Shown here in pieces: positions 50,301-63,170 of a DNA stretch of 64,000 bases. Position 1 is the stretch's first letter. Every line of letters starts with the position of its first letter. Source of the stretch: Membranipora membranacea. Its lineage: Eukaryota; Bryozoa; Gymnolaemata; Cheilostomatida; Membraniporidae. The notes under the pieces were generated by a model. It did no database searches. It was not told the origin of the DNA and was given only the letters and a program-made list of their open reading frames with translations. Position numbers and translations under genes: made by a program. The stretch lies in assembly GCA_914767715.1 (NCBI GenBank), contig OU612070.1, forward strand, positions 7,643,501 to 7,707,500, read 5' to 3'.

Positions 50301-53300
50301 CTTAACCCATGCTGTATGCAGGTAGGGTGGGAGGTATATCCCACCCTCCCTGCTGTATGTTAGGTGTTGGATAATGCTCTAGCAACTAGCCAGCGTGAGA
50401 AATCCTACTCCTAATCTTTCATCATAGCTTCAGGTATTAGGGTATTAGGTAATGAAGAATTACCGTCATAAATCTTCTGTCAACTTAGCGAATTTTAACT
50501 CAAATTGTTGTTCTTTTTAATCTGAAAACACTATCTCAAGGAAGCCTGTTTGTCGCCACCATAGATTTTTATTAACTCTATGGTCGCCACGATATACATT
50601 AATCATTTCATTAAAGCGTAATGAGTCAAATATAGGACTAGTCATTGAGTTAACTGCCTGGAAGAAAAAAGTGGAGTTCCAGGCATAATATGTAAGTAAG
50701 TAAGTAGAAAGTAGGTAAGCATGTCTCACCGAAGGATTATCTATAGTCTGAAAAGAAGAACAGTACACATAACGATATTTATTATCATGTCTTGTTAGTA
50801 AGTAGTGAATAGAGTGTGTGACCCAGACTGTAAATGTAGAACATGCTGCAGAGAGTGCCAAGGCCTAGAGTACTATTTGAAGCCAAAAAGCAGAATGATA
50901 GCCTAGTAGAATGTGGACCTTAAGATATTTTTCAATCCACGTTCAACACAAGATATTTAGTATTCTTTACATGAAATCAGAGGGTTTCTCATGAATTCCC
51001 TGATGGATGAAACGTTAAACAACACAAACCAGAGTTATCCACCACCTGTTTTTGTTATTTTAATTGGACTGACAACTCTCAAAAATTTGCAAGAACGTAC
51101 AACATCTCCTGCAACTTATAGAGTCAAACTGTTGAACAGATGATTATACTGAGAGGATTTTGTCATTAGTATCAATAATCATAAGATGAACTTATATGTA
51201 TATGAGACATACCTCTCCAAGAGCCAGATATCGGCCGTCAGCAGAGAAGGCAAGTGCTGTGATCGCTTTCTTTGATGTATTTATGATGTTGTCTTGGAAG
51301 TTTTTGCCTGCGAGCACCGCCACACATCTATAATACAAGGTTTTACTTGTCAGAGAATGATACTTTACCTCTGTTCTACTCAGTATTCACTGATTCATCA
51401 GATTATGTCAATTCAAGGGCAAAAAATACACGAATGGCAAAACTGTCTATGGGAGAAACAGTTTTTATGTTTGATGGTAGGAGTTCAATAAGGTCAGCTT
51501 GTGTTAGCAAAACCAAAATCTCAATGGTTCATGGCTCAGCAGGCTTCCTATACTGCAATTCTTGCATAGTGAGAGGCGAGCAAGTTCACGAAATTGTAGG
51601 TTGATGAGCCATTGCCATTAACGCAAGGCAAAGCCCTACTTCAATATCTAAAACGATCCACCACCAACTGCTTGATGTCATATTCTGGGTGAACGAAGGC
51701 CAATTATCATGTACATTGCACTTTATACATGTAAATATGCAATCAGTACCCCTTGCTCATTGTTAACAGTACAATTAATTTAGATATAAGTGATAATTCA
51801 AACATCAAGTTCTGTAATTAGTATAATTATGACAGCATCACAGGGTTGTTTACACCTCAATCGATATGCTGAGATGTTGTTTCAAACTCTGTATAAACGG
51901 GAATGCCTTATCTATGAGGATACCGATCTTTCAGACAAAGGTATAACCTTGACCCAGTATTTATCTACATGCCACACTATCACAGCAGGAGATCATCCCT
52001 GGGATAACCAGGCAACAGTATATATCAACCTGGATATGCATAGCTGCTATTAGCCAAATCAGACTTTAGATATTATATTAGATATAATATACTTTGGATA
52101 TATATTCAGTCTCTGATATTATTATAGTTTTACCAATGACTTAGTATCTTTGAATATACTTTCTATCATTCTATACAGTATATCTATATATATATACAGT
52201 ATATCTATCTGCCGTATCAGGTCATATTAGGCTGCGCCACCGTTGTTTTTCCTAGTTTTACCATCCCGAGTTCAGTGACAGGCTAGGAATGAGTCTGTAC
52301 ACACAAGTTACAAGATTTTACACAATAGACAAGAATCACTATTACGTAGTGTAGCCCTTTCTATGGTTTCGATATGACTGCAGGGGTATAACTTTTAGAT
52401 CTTACGACATTGTACAGTGACATAATATACAATAGAGCCAGCTTTGAATCATCATGCTCAACATTTCAGGTATATCGAAGATACTCAATACTGGGTGTAT
52501 ACTGTATACTGTATACAGTATACAGTATACTGTATACTGTATACTGTCATATGTATTACAGGTATATACAGGCCCGTAATTTAGAAAAAAAAGGAAAATC
52601 CTTGAGGGTGTGAAGTAACACCAGGTTGGGTATCCTGGTTAGCTCCCCCTGTGGAGTCTGGGATTAATCCCGAATATGCTGATGGAATATTCAATTATGG
52701 CATTTTTAGGCCACTCTATTGAGCATTCTAGGGGCGGCAGAGCGTCACTGCCTCCCCTAGAACTACGGGCCTGATATTTGTCAACATGTATGTCATGAAG
52801 ATATGAATATTGGATTGGTGCCATGGTGGTGTAACAGGTGCCCCTCGAGTGCAGTCATGTGGTGTCGAGTATGTCTGTCAGTCATTCACGCTGTCATGAA
52901 CCCTAACTAGATGTTTGTGACTTGTAATTAATAGGTAAGACTGAGGTTAAGTTTGGTCCTCACAAAGGGAAGCTTGGACAGTGACGTTCACAGCTCGCTT
53001 CTCGTGTCAGGCTGACCAAAAGTTTAGCAACCTTGTACTTATTATAAAGTGTGTGAATAATCAGGGTTCATCGTAGATTGACAATCTAGCTTGTGCAAAA
53101 CCAGCCCAAAGATCAGTGGTAGTAGTTTGAGGATCCCAAACACTGCCCCTTGACTGACATACCCTCTCCCCTCTCTGGCAACAGTGAACTATTTTTCTCT
53201 TGTGTTTTTTTGCCATCTTATTCAGATCATAGCATCACAGTCTAAGTATATTTGTCCTTATTCTATGATAACATGTTTTAAAAGTTTTGTGCAGGTTTCG

Positions 53301-56300
53301 TCGAAATAGTGACATATACGTTTGCATTAGCCTTAACTCTGATAGTGTGTTTTCGCACGCATTTAGTCTCAGTATAACTGTCTTAGACATGAAAGGTTGT
53401 TGAACATTTCACCGCAATAAATCTCTTTCTAAATCAATATAATGCAAGCAAGATGTCAAATTTCAAAATGAAATGCACTTCTTGATGCACCTAAATCATG
53501 ATAACACATATAATTCATTGTTATAAGCTTGATACTGCTTTAGATGTTTCAGTAAGGTGTTTTATAACCATGGGGAAAAGAGGTTGACCCTATAGTTTAC
53601 CCGGTCATGATGCCCCATTATCAAACCTGTGCTTTTTCAGGGCCTCAACATGTTTTACCCTAGTTTGTTTCTGTCCTCAGAAGGATTTTCAACCCGATAT
53701 ACAAGAATGCCATTACTTTCTGCTAGCGTTTTGCTTTTTCATATGACTGGTGATGCTATGTTGGAAATCAAATGGCAAGGATCACAGACTGCTATTGTCT
53801 ATGGTAAGGGGTGACTGTACACTAGTGAGCAGACATACATACCCTGCAGCATAAGCGACAGTACCAGACACTGGATCGAGTGTAATCTGTGCGTTGGTGT
53901 TAGCTGTCAGACCTATCACTCTCTCTAACGTCACCTGACAATTAGAATAATACCACTGTTAGTTACATATAATTATATCGTCATTAATTTTTCTGTTTCT
54001 GGCTGAAGCGAAATACCCAAGTGTCAAAAATTGGCGGCTGACTGAATGGACAATTATGAGATATAATGGCATGCAGCCGGTTTGTAGTATTTTGGTGAAA
54101 AAATTTGTGATGCAATTCACTGCTGAATGAATGAGTGATATAATTTCCATTGTCTCCGAGAGGAAGTTAATGAAAAGGACAATAGTGCTTGTCCATAAAT
54201 AGCAATCGGTGACCTGAAAAATCGCTGCCAGTCAGCCAGTCCTTCTAGTTAATTACAGTCTAAATATTATAGGAGTAGTTTAATCAGCTGGGAAATATTT
54301 ACATTGATTCAGAGATTTAGATAGCAATAATATTTTGAATCAATGATGGAGGTAAATAAATTCACATTCAGGGCAAGAGCAGTTCATTCAAAACTTGATA
54401 ACATCAGAGTGGGGGTGAGACAGTTAACCCTGGGGTCATACAGTATACAAGAAGGGATATCGGCTGTAAGCCATGAAATTAAGTACTGTTGAATCAAGTA
54501 AATCTATTGCATCAACCAAGGAGGATCACAGGCTGTGTAGATAGCAAATAATGATCTTTAACTTCGCATATTTTGGATTACCCCCAATGTACACAAAAGT
54601 GCACTTACGAAACGACATGTTATCACATAAAATCTTTACAACTAAACTATATGCTACTGCAGTGTTGTGAATTTGCAGAGTATGTTTACTAAGTGTAGAA
54701 TTATGTACATGGATTATTGCATATACAAAGTGGTGGTGTGTTCACAAGAAAGCCAAACCCTGAAATTAAGAATCAAATTTACTGCACTCTGCTGCGACAG
54801 TACTTGTGAGGTTATGACGCTGCAGCGCACCTACAAATTAGTCAGTGACTCAAGCTAAAGAGTCACTCAGGTCGTGTGACTGTCAACCAATTTATAGATG
54901 CTGCTGCAAGCGCTTACTCATTCCATATAAGAAGATTGAACATATAATTCAAGCATTATGGAGCAGCACTAGCCCCCCTCCCACCCCGAAACAAAAAAAG
55001 GGGCCTTAGAGACAAGGCTAGAGCAGCGTAGGTAGGAAAGACAAGGAATTTTATGTCAAAGTCAGCGGGATTATGGGCCCTTAGGCAGCGATATCCGAGT
55101 GTCACCGTACCATGATTAGTATATATACACTGCTGGGATGATGTGATCACATCGACCAGTTGATTGAGGAGGTCAGGAAAGCATGCTGATCCGATTATCT
55201 TACTCTATTGATCACAAATAACATGAAATACTTCTTTTGATCTGCCAAACCTCATAAAATCAACTCAGATAATAGCAAGATAAAAGGATAAGGATAACTG
55301 TACATGTAATGTACATGTAAATGTAAGAAGCTGCACTGTAATGTACCCGATCAAATGTGGGCTGGCCAATAGTGGCCTTGATTGGGAGAGAAATATGGGA
55401 AATGATCTGCAAGATCTTTGGAAAATCTTAGGGGCGGGGGGGGGGGGGGGAAGTCTGATGATGATGATTAGTAATTAGGTAATATTCATTACCATGTTAG
55501 ACCATTTTGAACACCAATACTGGTGTGATAGAGAAACAGACAAGATACAATTAAAGTGAGATAGAAAGAGACAGCAGAACATTAATACTAGTTGACATGT
55601 AAAGTGTAGCCTAGTTAGATAGTCTTACATCAGTTAGACTAGCAGCTACTGTGGGGCCAGAGTAGTGTATTTCCTGGCACCAATAACATATCACGCATAG
55701 TTTATTGTCCAGGATGAGAGAGACATTGTCTGTTTTATTGTACTAAGGTGTCAGTTTGTTATTACAGTGAGTACCACCAAACAACCACTAGGCCTATGAA
55801 TATTATTGCTCAACAGAGCCTAATTGTGGATCCCTAATCACGCCAGTCTAAACATCTCAGCATGCTAGAATCTCTCAAAGCACAACATAACAGTGGATCA
55901 GTCACCTCAACCCACGAGCCTACCTACAGTGAGGTATTATTAGTCTCTGCCCTCTAGTCTACACGATTAATTAATGGTTAGAAAGCAAATCACCAATATG
56001 ACATCATGGCTAGATCATTGACAAGCAACAGCAGCCAATTATTTCATCTTTACCTTAAACTGGTCGGCATAATTTGACTTGTCTCGATAGTTAGTAACTT
56101 GAAATGTTGAATTGTCTGACTGTTGAGAAAAAAAGAAAACAAAATGAGTGAAAGTTTGGACATCAATTGACTCAATTGTTAGGCATATTGACATTGACAA
56201 TAGTTTTGTGTGAAATACCACCCACCCCTCACAATAGGTATTTCAGTGTGATCACCCCCAGGGTCTTTTTTCAATTTATTGCTATAGAAACTGTAGTTCA

Positions 56301-59083
56301 AGAGAAAAATGAACTCTAGTTTTCCGATATCACATGGACCATTGTACTAGGTAGAAAAGATTAAATTAGTCACTACAACCCCTACAAGACACCACCACCA
56401 TCATGACTATCAAAATGTACACAACTTTATTTGAATATCCGGTTCTCTTTTTGTTGGATTATCTAATATCTAATCTAATCCAAATTTGCCTGTCTCCCCT
56501 GCCATTTTGCAGAGCTCCATTGTCAATATATCACAGAGCAAAGACATATCATTACTCTCTGGTAATATACAAATGGACTCAACTGCAATATAGACCACTG
56601 GTTATCTGCCAGAACCGGATGGTATATTCACTCAGTAATTTGAGGTGGTGTCCCAATAAACACATAATAAATAATGCCTATAGGCCTAGCTAGTCGTAGT
56701 TTTACAGAGCTCTTATATACATAGTTTTACAGAGCTCTTATAGACATAGTTTTACAGGGCTCTTATAGCAGTTGTGTTACGGTACTCTCATGTACAGCTG
56801 CTGTACCTATAGCTTGGGATGATTCCACGAGTTTGCTGAATAGATAAGATATGATATAGAGACAATGTTATCTGTTATTATTATATGGCATCAGAACAAT
56901 AACGGCAATTTACTTGAGCTTATCAAAATCTGAACCATTCAAGTGATTATAAATGAAGACACCAAACCTAGAGTATGGTAGAATAATACAGACTGAGGAC
57001 ATTTGACGATACAGACTGTGGATTTCATCGCTTTCCTTAGAAATATGGGCTAAATGAGATATATGCAAACTATTTTACTCCTGTTACTTCCAAACTCAAA
57101 AGGTTTAGGCAGGCACTAAGCCGAAGATGATATACTGCTTCAAGGAAATAATGACCATCAAGCTATAAGTAGCCAAGCTTGGAATTCCAAAAGCGCAACT
57201 GTTGCTAGCTAGGCAACCCTAACAACATATACACTAGAATCCATGACAAAATATACTGTCAAATAGACCATTATTATTCAATATGACACTAATTATGCAT
57301 ACAGCAGCTTGCTTCATTCATAGCCTTTTGGTGGATACTCAGAGGCGATTTTATGAGAGATTTGGGAGTGGATAGAGTTTGCAAGACTTCCAGTACTAGT
57401 TTTATTTTTGTACATCAGAAAGATTCAGACAGTGTAGCATATTCACTGAATTTTTATGAGTGTATCCCAATAGATTGGACATGATACTAAAACACAATAC
57501 CTTACTAATGTGAAACAGGACACAGTTCTTTTTTTAATGGTTTAATTTCCTCTCAAACCCTTGATACCCACTAAAGCCTGAGTCATCTACAATAAACCTG
57601 ATTGTTATTGTGCATATTAAAATGCACTTCGCTAATTAATAGATTTATCAATAGACACAATAAAGCAGTGAGCAGGTGCAATCACATTCAGAAAATCAAA
57701 CCCTGACATCCTGACAATATGATAGTAATGATTTTTTCTCTTGATCGGCTGAATCTTATAAAACTGGGACCGGTCCAATGCTCATCATGATAGATGGCTA
57801 TCCATCGACTACACAGGGAACCCAGGAGGGGAGGGGAGGGGGGAGTATGGACATTAAGATCAGACAGCGTCTGAATCACATAACTGCTGCTCGTTGATGA
57901 CATTAGTAAGGACAGACAGTTTATATGATAGTAATAAATGTAGTAAATCCCTCTATTACAATCTTAATATCCAAAACGCCCCCATGACTGCGAGAGGGAT
58001 CGTGGTTTGTTCTGCGTCTACACCATTGGTAACTACCTATGTTACTCATCCTTTGGATCAGCTGCTTTATGTCAGTGCTTGGTCAACCACTCAGAATAAA
58101 TCAAAATACATTGTGGGGAACTGCCAAACATTGCTGTTAAAGTACAGACGTTATAGTAGATTGGTTTTCTACAGGTGTGTTGGTAGCCTTCAGGCAATAC
58201 TTGATATCATATTGGTCTAACTGGACAGAAGCGATCTTGATCCCTTTACTCAGTACACATACTTATAAGTCTAAATTTAGGATTGGCCTTGCATGAGAAT
58301 GTGTGCGCCAGTGTATCACATTACAATGAAACAGTTCACACTCAGATCAACTTGAATGTTGATTAGTGAGGTGCAAATTCATTCCACCAAATTTGACACA
58401 ATATGAATGCATAATTGAGCATTGTGACAGGACTAATAATATTTACTTTGCAAACATCTCAGTTGGTTTTCAAAATGTTGTCTCAAATTGGATTAAAAAG
58501 GTTGCATGTTTTGGATTTATGCCCGGAATTCTCCAAATGAGTCAATGCAGAAAAGTCACAACCACACACATGCTCTCCCCTGTCGAATATACTATAAAAA
58601 AAGCTACTATTTGATGTAGGGTGCTGAAACCAGCCTGTACTTCTACATGGGGGCTGAGTATGGCTGGAGGCACCGGCGACAAGCCCTAAATTGTAGCCAA
58701 GTTACACCCCTGAGCACACGGTGAACATGTGCCTATATGGTGCACAATGGCATGTAATGCGGAGGGGGGGCGGAGGGGGGGGGGGCTCAGTTGATGATTC
58801 CAATGAATACTGTTAATACAGGATCCAATAGACAAATCAAAATCATATCAGGAAGCTGGATGGCACACCAACCATCTATACTAACAGAGCGCACCCACAT
58901 CCATTAATGAAGATGATAAGGTAATGAGCTGATCGATAACTTATCTCATCTAAGGATATAGGCAAAGCAACGCCTGGATTACAAATTTATTTTATCTTGA
59001 CATACTTTGTGTAGCCCGAGTTGACTCTTCCCTCTCTTGAAGTTGGAAGAACTCGATGTTCTGGCGTTCATTCGTCTATCCAT
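35378..59083 (-). CDS. WDR62/MAPKBP1: WDR62/MAPKBP1-type WD40 scaffold protein, complete
   Basis: 25 exons, 1214 aa; every junction is GT-AG and in phase: 59006-59083 (ATG), 56054-56119, 53843-53934, 51213-51327, 48808-49017, 48379-48474, 47797-47991, 46997-47157, 46482-46656, 45756-45887, 45155-45416, 44352-44521, 43618-43766, 42968-43219, 42625-42690, 41953-42148, 41553-41634, 40936-40991, 40440-40565, 39850-40006, 38783-38889, 38248-38349, 37319-37393, 36149-36305, 35378-35745. The N-terminal VTLERVIGL...[62 protein letters not shown] and [13 protein letters not shown] blocks give the two WD40 propellers of this family. A Ser/Thr-rich tail with LPSWAKDSL follows, then a C-terminal helical segment ([13 protein letters not shown]...[13 protein letters not shown]) that in relatives mediates dimerisation. 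Vertebrate paralogues scaffold JNK signalling and spindle poles. One gene here fits a pre-duplication state. Introns 2-4 exceed 2 kb and carry repeats. Confidence 0.95.
40575..40790 (+). repeat. degenerate AATCA-rich tandem repeat
   Basis: Imperfect units such as CAGTAACTCAAAT and CATCAATAAAAT in an intron of the WD40 gene. Confidence 0.65.
42149..42305 (+). repeat. tandem repeat abutting exon 16 acceptor
   Basis: Imperfect units of about 36 bp containing GTAACA(C/T)AGAAC..TC(A/C)AACACTAA(C/T)ACA(G/T) start directly at the 3' splice site of exon 16 of the WD40 gene (acceptor 42149-42150), so the first unit contains the polypyrimidine/AG signal. Confidence 0.6.
48668..48730. repeat. short hairpin repeat
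   Basis: TGTCTTGACAAGGTTTGTTG pairs with the inverted TCAACAAAAATTGTCAAGACA-type sequence across a 14-base loop. The word GCCTGTCTTGACAAG also occurs near 8309, in a CCDC85 intron. Confidence 0.6.
50318..50353. repeat. G/C-rich palindrome, copy 1
   Basis: 15-base arms (GCAGGTAGGGTGGGA and TCCCACCCTCCCTGC, one mismatch) around GGTATA. An inverted relative is at 60241-60274. Confidence 0.65.
52497..52547. repeat. GTATACT palindromic microsatellite
   Basis: Alternating (A)CTGTATA and CAGTATA units that are self-complementary. Confidence 0.85.
52569..52773. mobile_element. MITE of the CAGGCCCGTAGTT family, copy 2 (inverted)
   Basis: Left end CAGGCCCGTAATTTAGAAAA and right end CTGCCTCCCCTAGAACTACG followed by GGCCTG, the inverse of the left end of the 13143 element. 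Flanked by ATATA and ATATT, a near-perfect 5-bp duplication. It sits in the intron between exons 3 and 4 of the WD40 gene. About 205 bp, no coding capacity. Confidence 0.7.
55434..55452 (+). repeat. poly-G tract
   Basis: GGGGCGGGG run of about 18 G in an intron; simple sequence, potential quadruplex and slippage site. Confidence 0.8.
56698..56770 (+). repeat. 25-bp tandem repeat, three units
   Basis: AGTTTTACAGAGCTCTTATA plus (T/G)ACAT repeated at 56698, 56723 and 56748; a more diverged fourth unit follows. Confidence 0.8.
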
Positions 59084-59478
59084 AATGGTATCCACACTAA
59101 CAAGGTTATGGTAGATCACCAGGTCATCTTGTAGGTTTGTAGATTGTACAGCAGGATCACTGTGGATTACACAAACATAGATTAAAATCATCCAAACAAC
59201 TAAATGAAAGCAGAGTATCTGGCAAATAGCTGCAGCGGTTCGGCTCTCTATCTGCCTTCATAAAAAGTTCAGAGAATCTCTGCATCAGTGAAGCTTGACT
59301 CACACAGTGGTGACTTGACCCATGGGCATCCACAGCTTGCAAGCATGTGCGTTTTACCAAACTTCATGCTTGCAAGCAAAAAGTTCACCTTACACTATCT
59401 ATTTGGGGTGTGAATGCACAATTTCGAGAAGGCTTTATATATTATATCAACATGGTAATCAAATGGAATTTTCCTATG

Positions 59479-59552
59479 GTGCAAGTCCAGTGGTCGAGTG
59501 CCCCAGTGGTCTAGGCCTCGACCACTGGGGCACTCGACCACTGGACTTGCAC
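59479..59552. repeat. perfect 33-bp inverted repeat (palindrome) with 8-base loop
   Basis: Left arm 59479-59511 begins GTGCAAGTCCAGTGGTCGAG; right arm 59520-59552 is its exact reverse complement; the loop is TAGGCCTC. The arm itself contains two CCAGTGG words. A diverged copy of one arm lies at 10190-10245. Confidence 0.85.
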
Positions 59553-60240
59553 AAGCTATACTACAGATGGCTTGTGAGCAGCACAGTTGGTATTGTCCGA
59601 GATCAGACAGAAATTGTAAGATTTATTGCACAGGTGTGAAACTTCCTTGGTTGGCCTACCTTCAATCTAACTGTTCACAATTCACATATCAAGGTTTAAG
59701 CAAGGAGATAACACTTACAGGCTAATGACTTAATACTTTGCCTTAGCTTAGCTAACAGAACTAACAATAAATTACAGATGGTGCATTTTTTATTCAAGTT
59801 GATGTAATCTGTGCAATTCATTTATGTTTTAAATTTTTTATGAATATTTGTCACCTGAGACAGCCCTGACTTTGGCCTGAGTTAATTCAGAATTGTTTAC
59901 TCAAAAATCACTCACCTCAACTACCTGACTATTGGATTCTGTAAAACCAACTGGACACCAAGCTGTAATTGAGACAGCAAATAAAAATAAGTAGTCTGTA
60001 TACGGCACTTTTAGAGCTGCTCAATCAAAGTCTACACTTTTGCAATCACTGTTTGACTAGCTACTATTGGTATGACTCCTTGTTTGATAGAAATTTTTCT
60101 GTTCACCAATTCAACACAAAGCGAAAGTGAAAGCAAAAGTGGTAGGTAAAATTTCATTGGTTGTCATTATAGAGTGGGCGGGGCCATAGATGCTAAAGAG
60201 TAGACAGCTTGTGTTCTTACAAAATAATGTTAGTATCTAC

Positions 60241-60274
60241 AGGGAGGGTGGGATATACCTCTCCCACCCTCCCT
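60241..60274. repeat. G/C-rich palindrome, copy 2
   Basis: Perfect 13-base arms (AGGGAGGGTGGGA and TCCCACCCTCCCT) around TATACCTC; inverted relative of 50318-50353. Confidence 0.7.
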
Positions 60275-60894
60275 ATCTATAACAAGCAGACAACTTCTTT
60301 ATTGCTTGAGGTAGTTTCGAGGCTATGCTCAATATAGCGAACCCAGTAATACTTATTAATGAGGGGACAACTCTTGCAAAATCAATCCAAAGCTGTCTGC
60401 TAACATAAAGGATGTATCATGCCTACTAATTTTGAATATTCTAAATATAGAATATTCAAACAGACTATTTCCAAAGTGTAAAGGGTTATCTACCCTGATT
60501 TAAACTTGAACCTATTATACCAATATTATGTAGACGGTCTCAACTTATATATATTTATCGCAGAAACAATCTCACGGACATCATAAATTATATTGTATAC
60601 ACATTTAATCCTGGCAATTATTGACATGGAATTCGGCTGCACCCTCTTATAGTATTATCACAGACAGTCTAGTGCATTTCCTATATTATTCTCATTAAGT
60701 GCGTTTCAGTGTCGAATCTGGTTACTATTGTCAATACACCTCATATAGCTCAGGCTACACAGTTAAGGTTCCTGGTGCGTCCCGCTTAATCTGCTCAGAG
60801 GGCAAGGTCAGGGTACATCCCGCTTCGCAAAGTGTTCTATCAGATGTAAATGCACCCGCTACAAGCTTCTGCTTGTAAGCTACTCTCTAGACAC

Positions 60895-61024
60895 CAGCTC
60901 TGCTAAGTTGGCTTTGCCACCAGTACGACACTCAGTATAACAGCTCTGCTAGGTTGCCTTTGCCACCAGTACGACCCTCAGTATAACAGCTCTGTTAGGT
61001 TGGCTTTGCCACCAGTACGACCCT
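60895..61024 (+). repeat. 46-bp tandem repeat, 2.8 units
   Basis: CAGCTCTGCTAAGTTGGCTT plus TGCCACCAGTACGAC..TCAGTATAA repeats at 60895, 60941 and 60987 with few changes. Confidence 0.85.
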
Positions 61025-63029
61025 GTCTAGGCTGAAGCCCTGACAGTTGCTAGTCTGCAGGAGTTGTCTATCCAGGAGTTATCCTCTCTCGGCTCATATA
61101 TGGCGAGTTTGTTTCGCTAGATATTATTGTTAGCCTGAAAACCAGACCCTAGCCAGGTAACGGCCAGGTGTTCCAGCCTTTTGATATTTCTCGTACCACA
61201 TTGCTTCATGAGAAACCCTCTCCGGAGAAACTTTACTACACAACAATGCTGACAGGGATTTGATGACAAGCTTTAACCTAGGCTCCCTGCAAATAACCAA
61301 AGTAGCAAACCAGTTTTTTTCCGCAGATTGGTTACACAGACTTTTACCCATTCCACCAAGTAGTTACATTTCTAACTCCTCTATTGGCGCAAGGCCTGCT
61401 TACCGCATGAATAGAAGTAATATTATCCAGGTAAGTTTCATCCATATATCATAAATAATTGATATTATTTGCAACAACTTGAAATATGTGTAACTTTTTA
61501 TTCTCTGAAGAATGCTACATTACTTAATTTGTCAGTCACCATCCCTGTGGGTTAGCGTATGGCCATGTCTTTGATTCCAGAGAGTTGATGCTGACATAGC
61601 GGGATCTGATGATCTGATGGTGCCTGAACACCAAACTACCAGACAGCTGTCAGCTTGCATCTTTGTATTGCATGAGACACTGTGACGTGGTTAAGTTGTC
61701 AATCTGTCACATGAGTTAAGTAAGTGAGTGAGGGATTCTTTTGGTGTTTCTGTAAAGACAAACCTCAATTTGTGGGATAATCTTAAACTCCACACAACTA
61801 ATATTACTAGGCTAGACAATATCATTGCTTTCACTTTCAATGACATACCACAACACATTCGCTCATCATTGAATGTTAAACATTTCAAGATACAGTGTAA
61901 ATTGTAATATGGTCCACTTTTGTTTGAATAATTAATGATTGGCTTTTTTTCTACATTACTTTTTTTTTTGGCTTATTCTGAAAAAACATTTTAAACAAAT
62001 GAGATTCATGTCAATAAAAGTTTATAAACACATGCCAAATTGTAGCCAGAGCAGTGGAAGTATGTCAATAAATAGACTTTGCTTGCAGATTTTCATATGG
62101 TAGTATGACTGCTTCTAATTGAAACCGAGTTAAAAAGCACATCCAACAGATGAATTTTTCAACATAATTTATTTGAATGACTATTTCAAATAAACCAAAG
62201 ACCCCATATTGATATTATGGGTGGAACTGGTAGCCAAAGAGGAGCACAATACATACCAGGTCGGGCGTGTATGAGTTTACATAAACAGGTCTACTGAACC
62301 TGTTTCAAACAATTTTTAAAAACTTTTTATTTAACTGAATGAAATCAAAATGAAAATTTGTCTCTTCAGAAATATTCAAACCCAGAATTGTTTTATCACT
62401 TTTACAAGGTCTAAAACTGTATTCAATTCAAATCAAGTTTGCATGGTGTGACATGTGCATGAACTGAATGTATTTTTTCACCACTGAACGTCGTAAAAAA
62501 ACTTGTTTGGTTTATGTCCAAAATATGACGAAGCACAAATTGGTTGCTGTAGGAGTTGAGCATATTTCTGCGAATGACGATCGAATGGCTTGCACAGTCT
62601 GGCACACTTTAGACACAAAACAGCCGTTTTTGCTAAGAATGACACAGCAAATAACTGACAATATAGCAAATCAGTATCCAATTTAAACTGTCTAAGGTCA
62701 ATAAAGACTAAAAATAGAAGCGTAACGAATATGACATATCATTAAAATGCATATTAATACCACTGGATTGCTTTGAATTCAGCATTCCACGCAATGAATA
62801 GAAATGTATTAACAATACATTTATATTATATATTATGAACTTTTATTATCCACATTATTATTGATTGTCATTGATTGACCTACTTAAAATAAACTGTTTT
62901 ATGTTCAAAAATGTGAAAAAGGATTCTATCTTGTTTATTCTTTCTATAGCGTTGTGAGATTTCTACCTCTCATTATATTCATATATAGCTAGAATGAAAA
63001 TGCACTTCTGACTGCTGGGAATACAAACT

Positions 63030-63170
63030 TGTACTTGCAAGTAGTGCTGGAGTGCTGGAAACAATGGTTTTATGTCAGCGGATTCAGGATTGTTTGCTGG
63101 GACTGCTAGAAAGTTCAACTTGTCTTAACTTCTTGCTAGTAGTGCTGGAGTGTTGGAAACAATGTCAGCA
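63030..63170 (+). repeat. diverged local duplication
   Basis: AGTAGTGCTGGAGTG(C/T)TGGA followed by AACAATG occurs twice about 97 bases apart, within a longer loosely similar stretch. Confidence 0.55.

Noticed and set aside
50517-50861. 114-codon minus-strand frame in a WDR62/MAPKBP1 intron
   Set aside because: Neighbouring exons join without it in phase and I recognise no family; perhaps an old repeat.
61130-61351. 73-codon minus-strand frame
   Set aside because: No known domain, overlaps a plus-strand frame, and lies in repeat-rich DNA.
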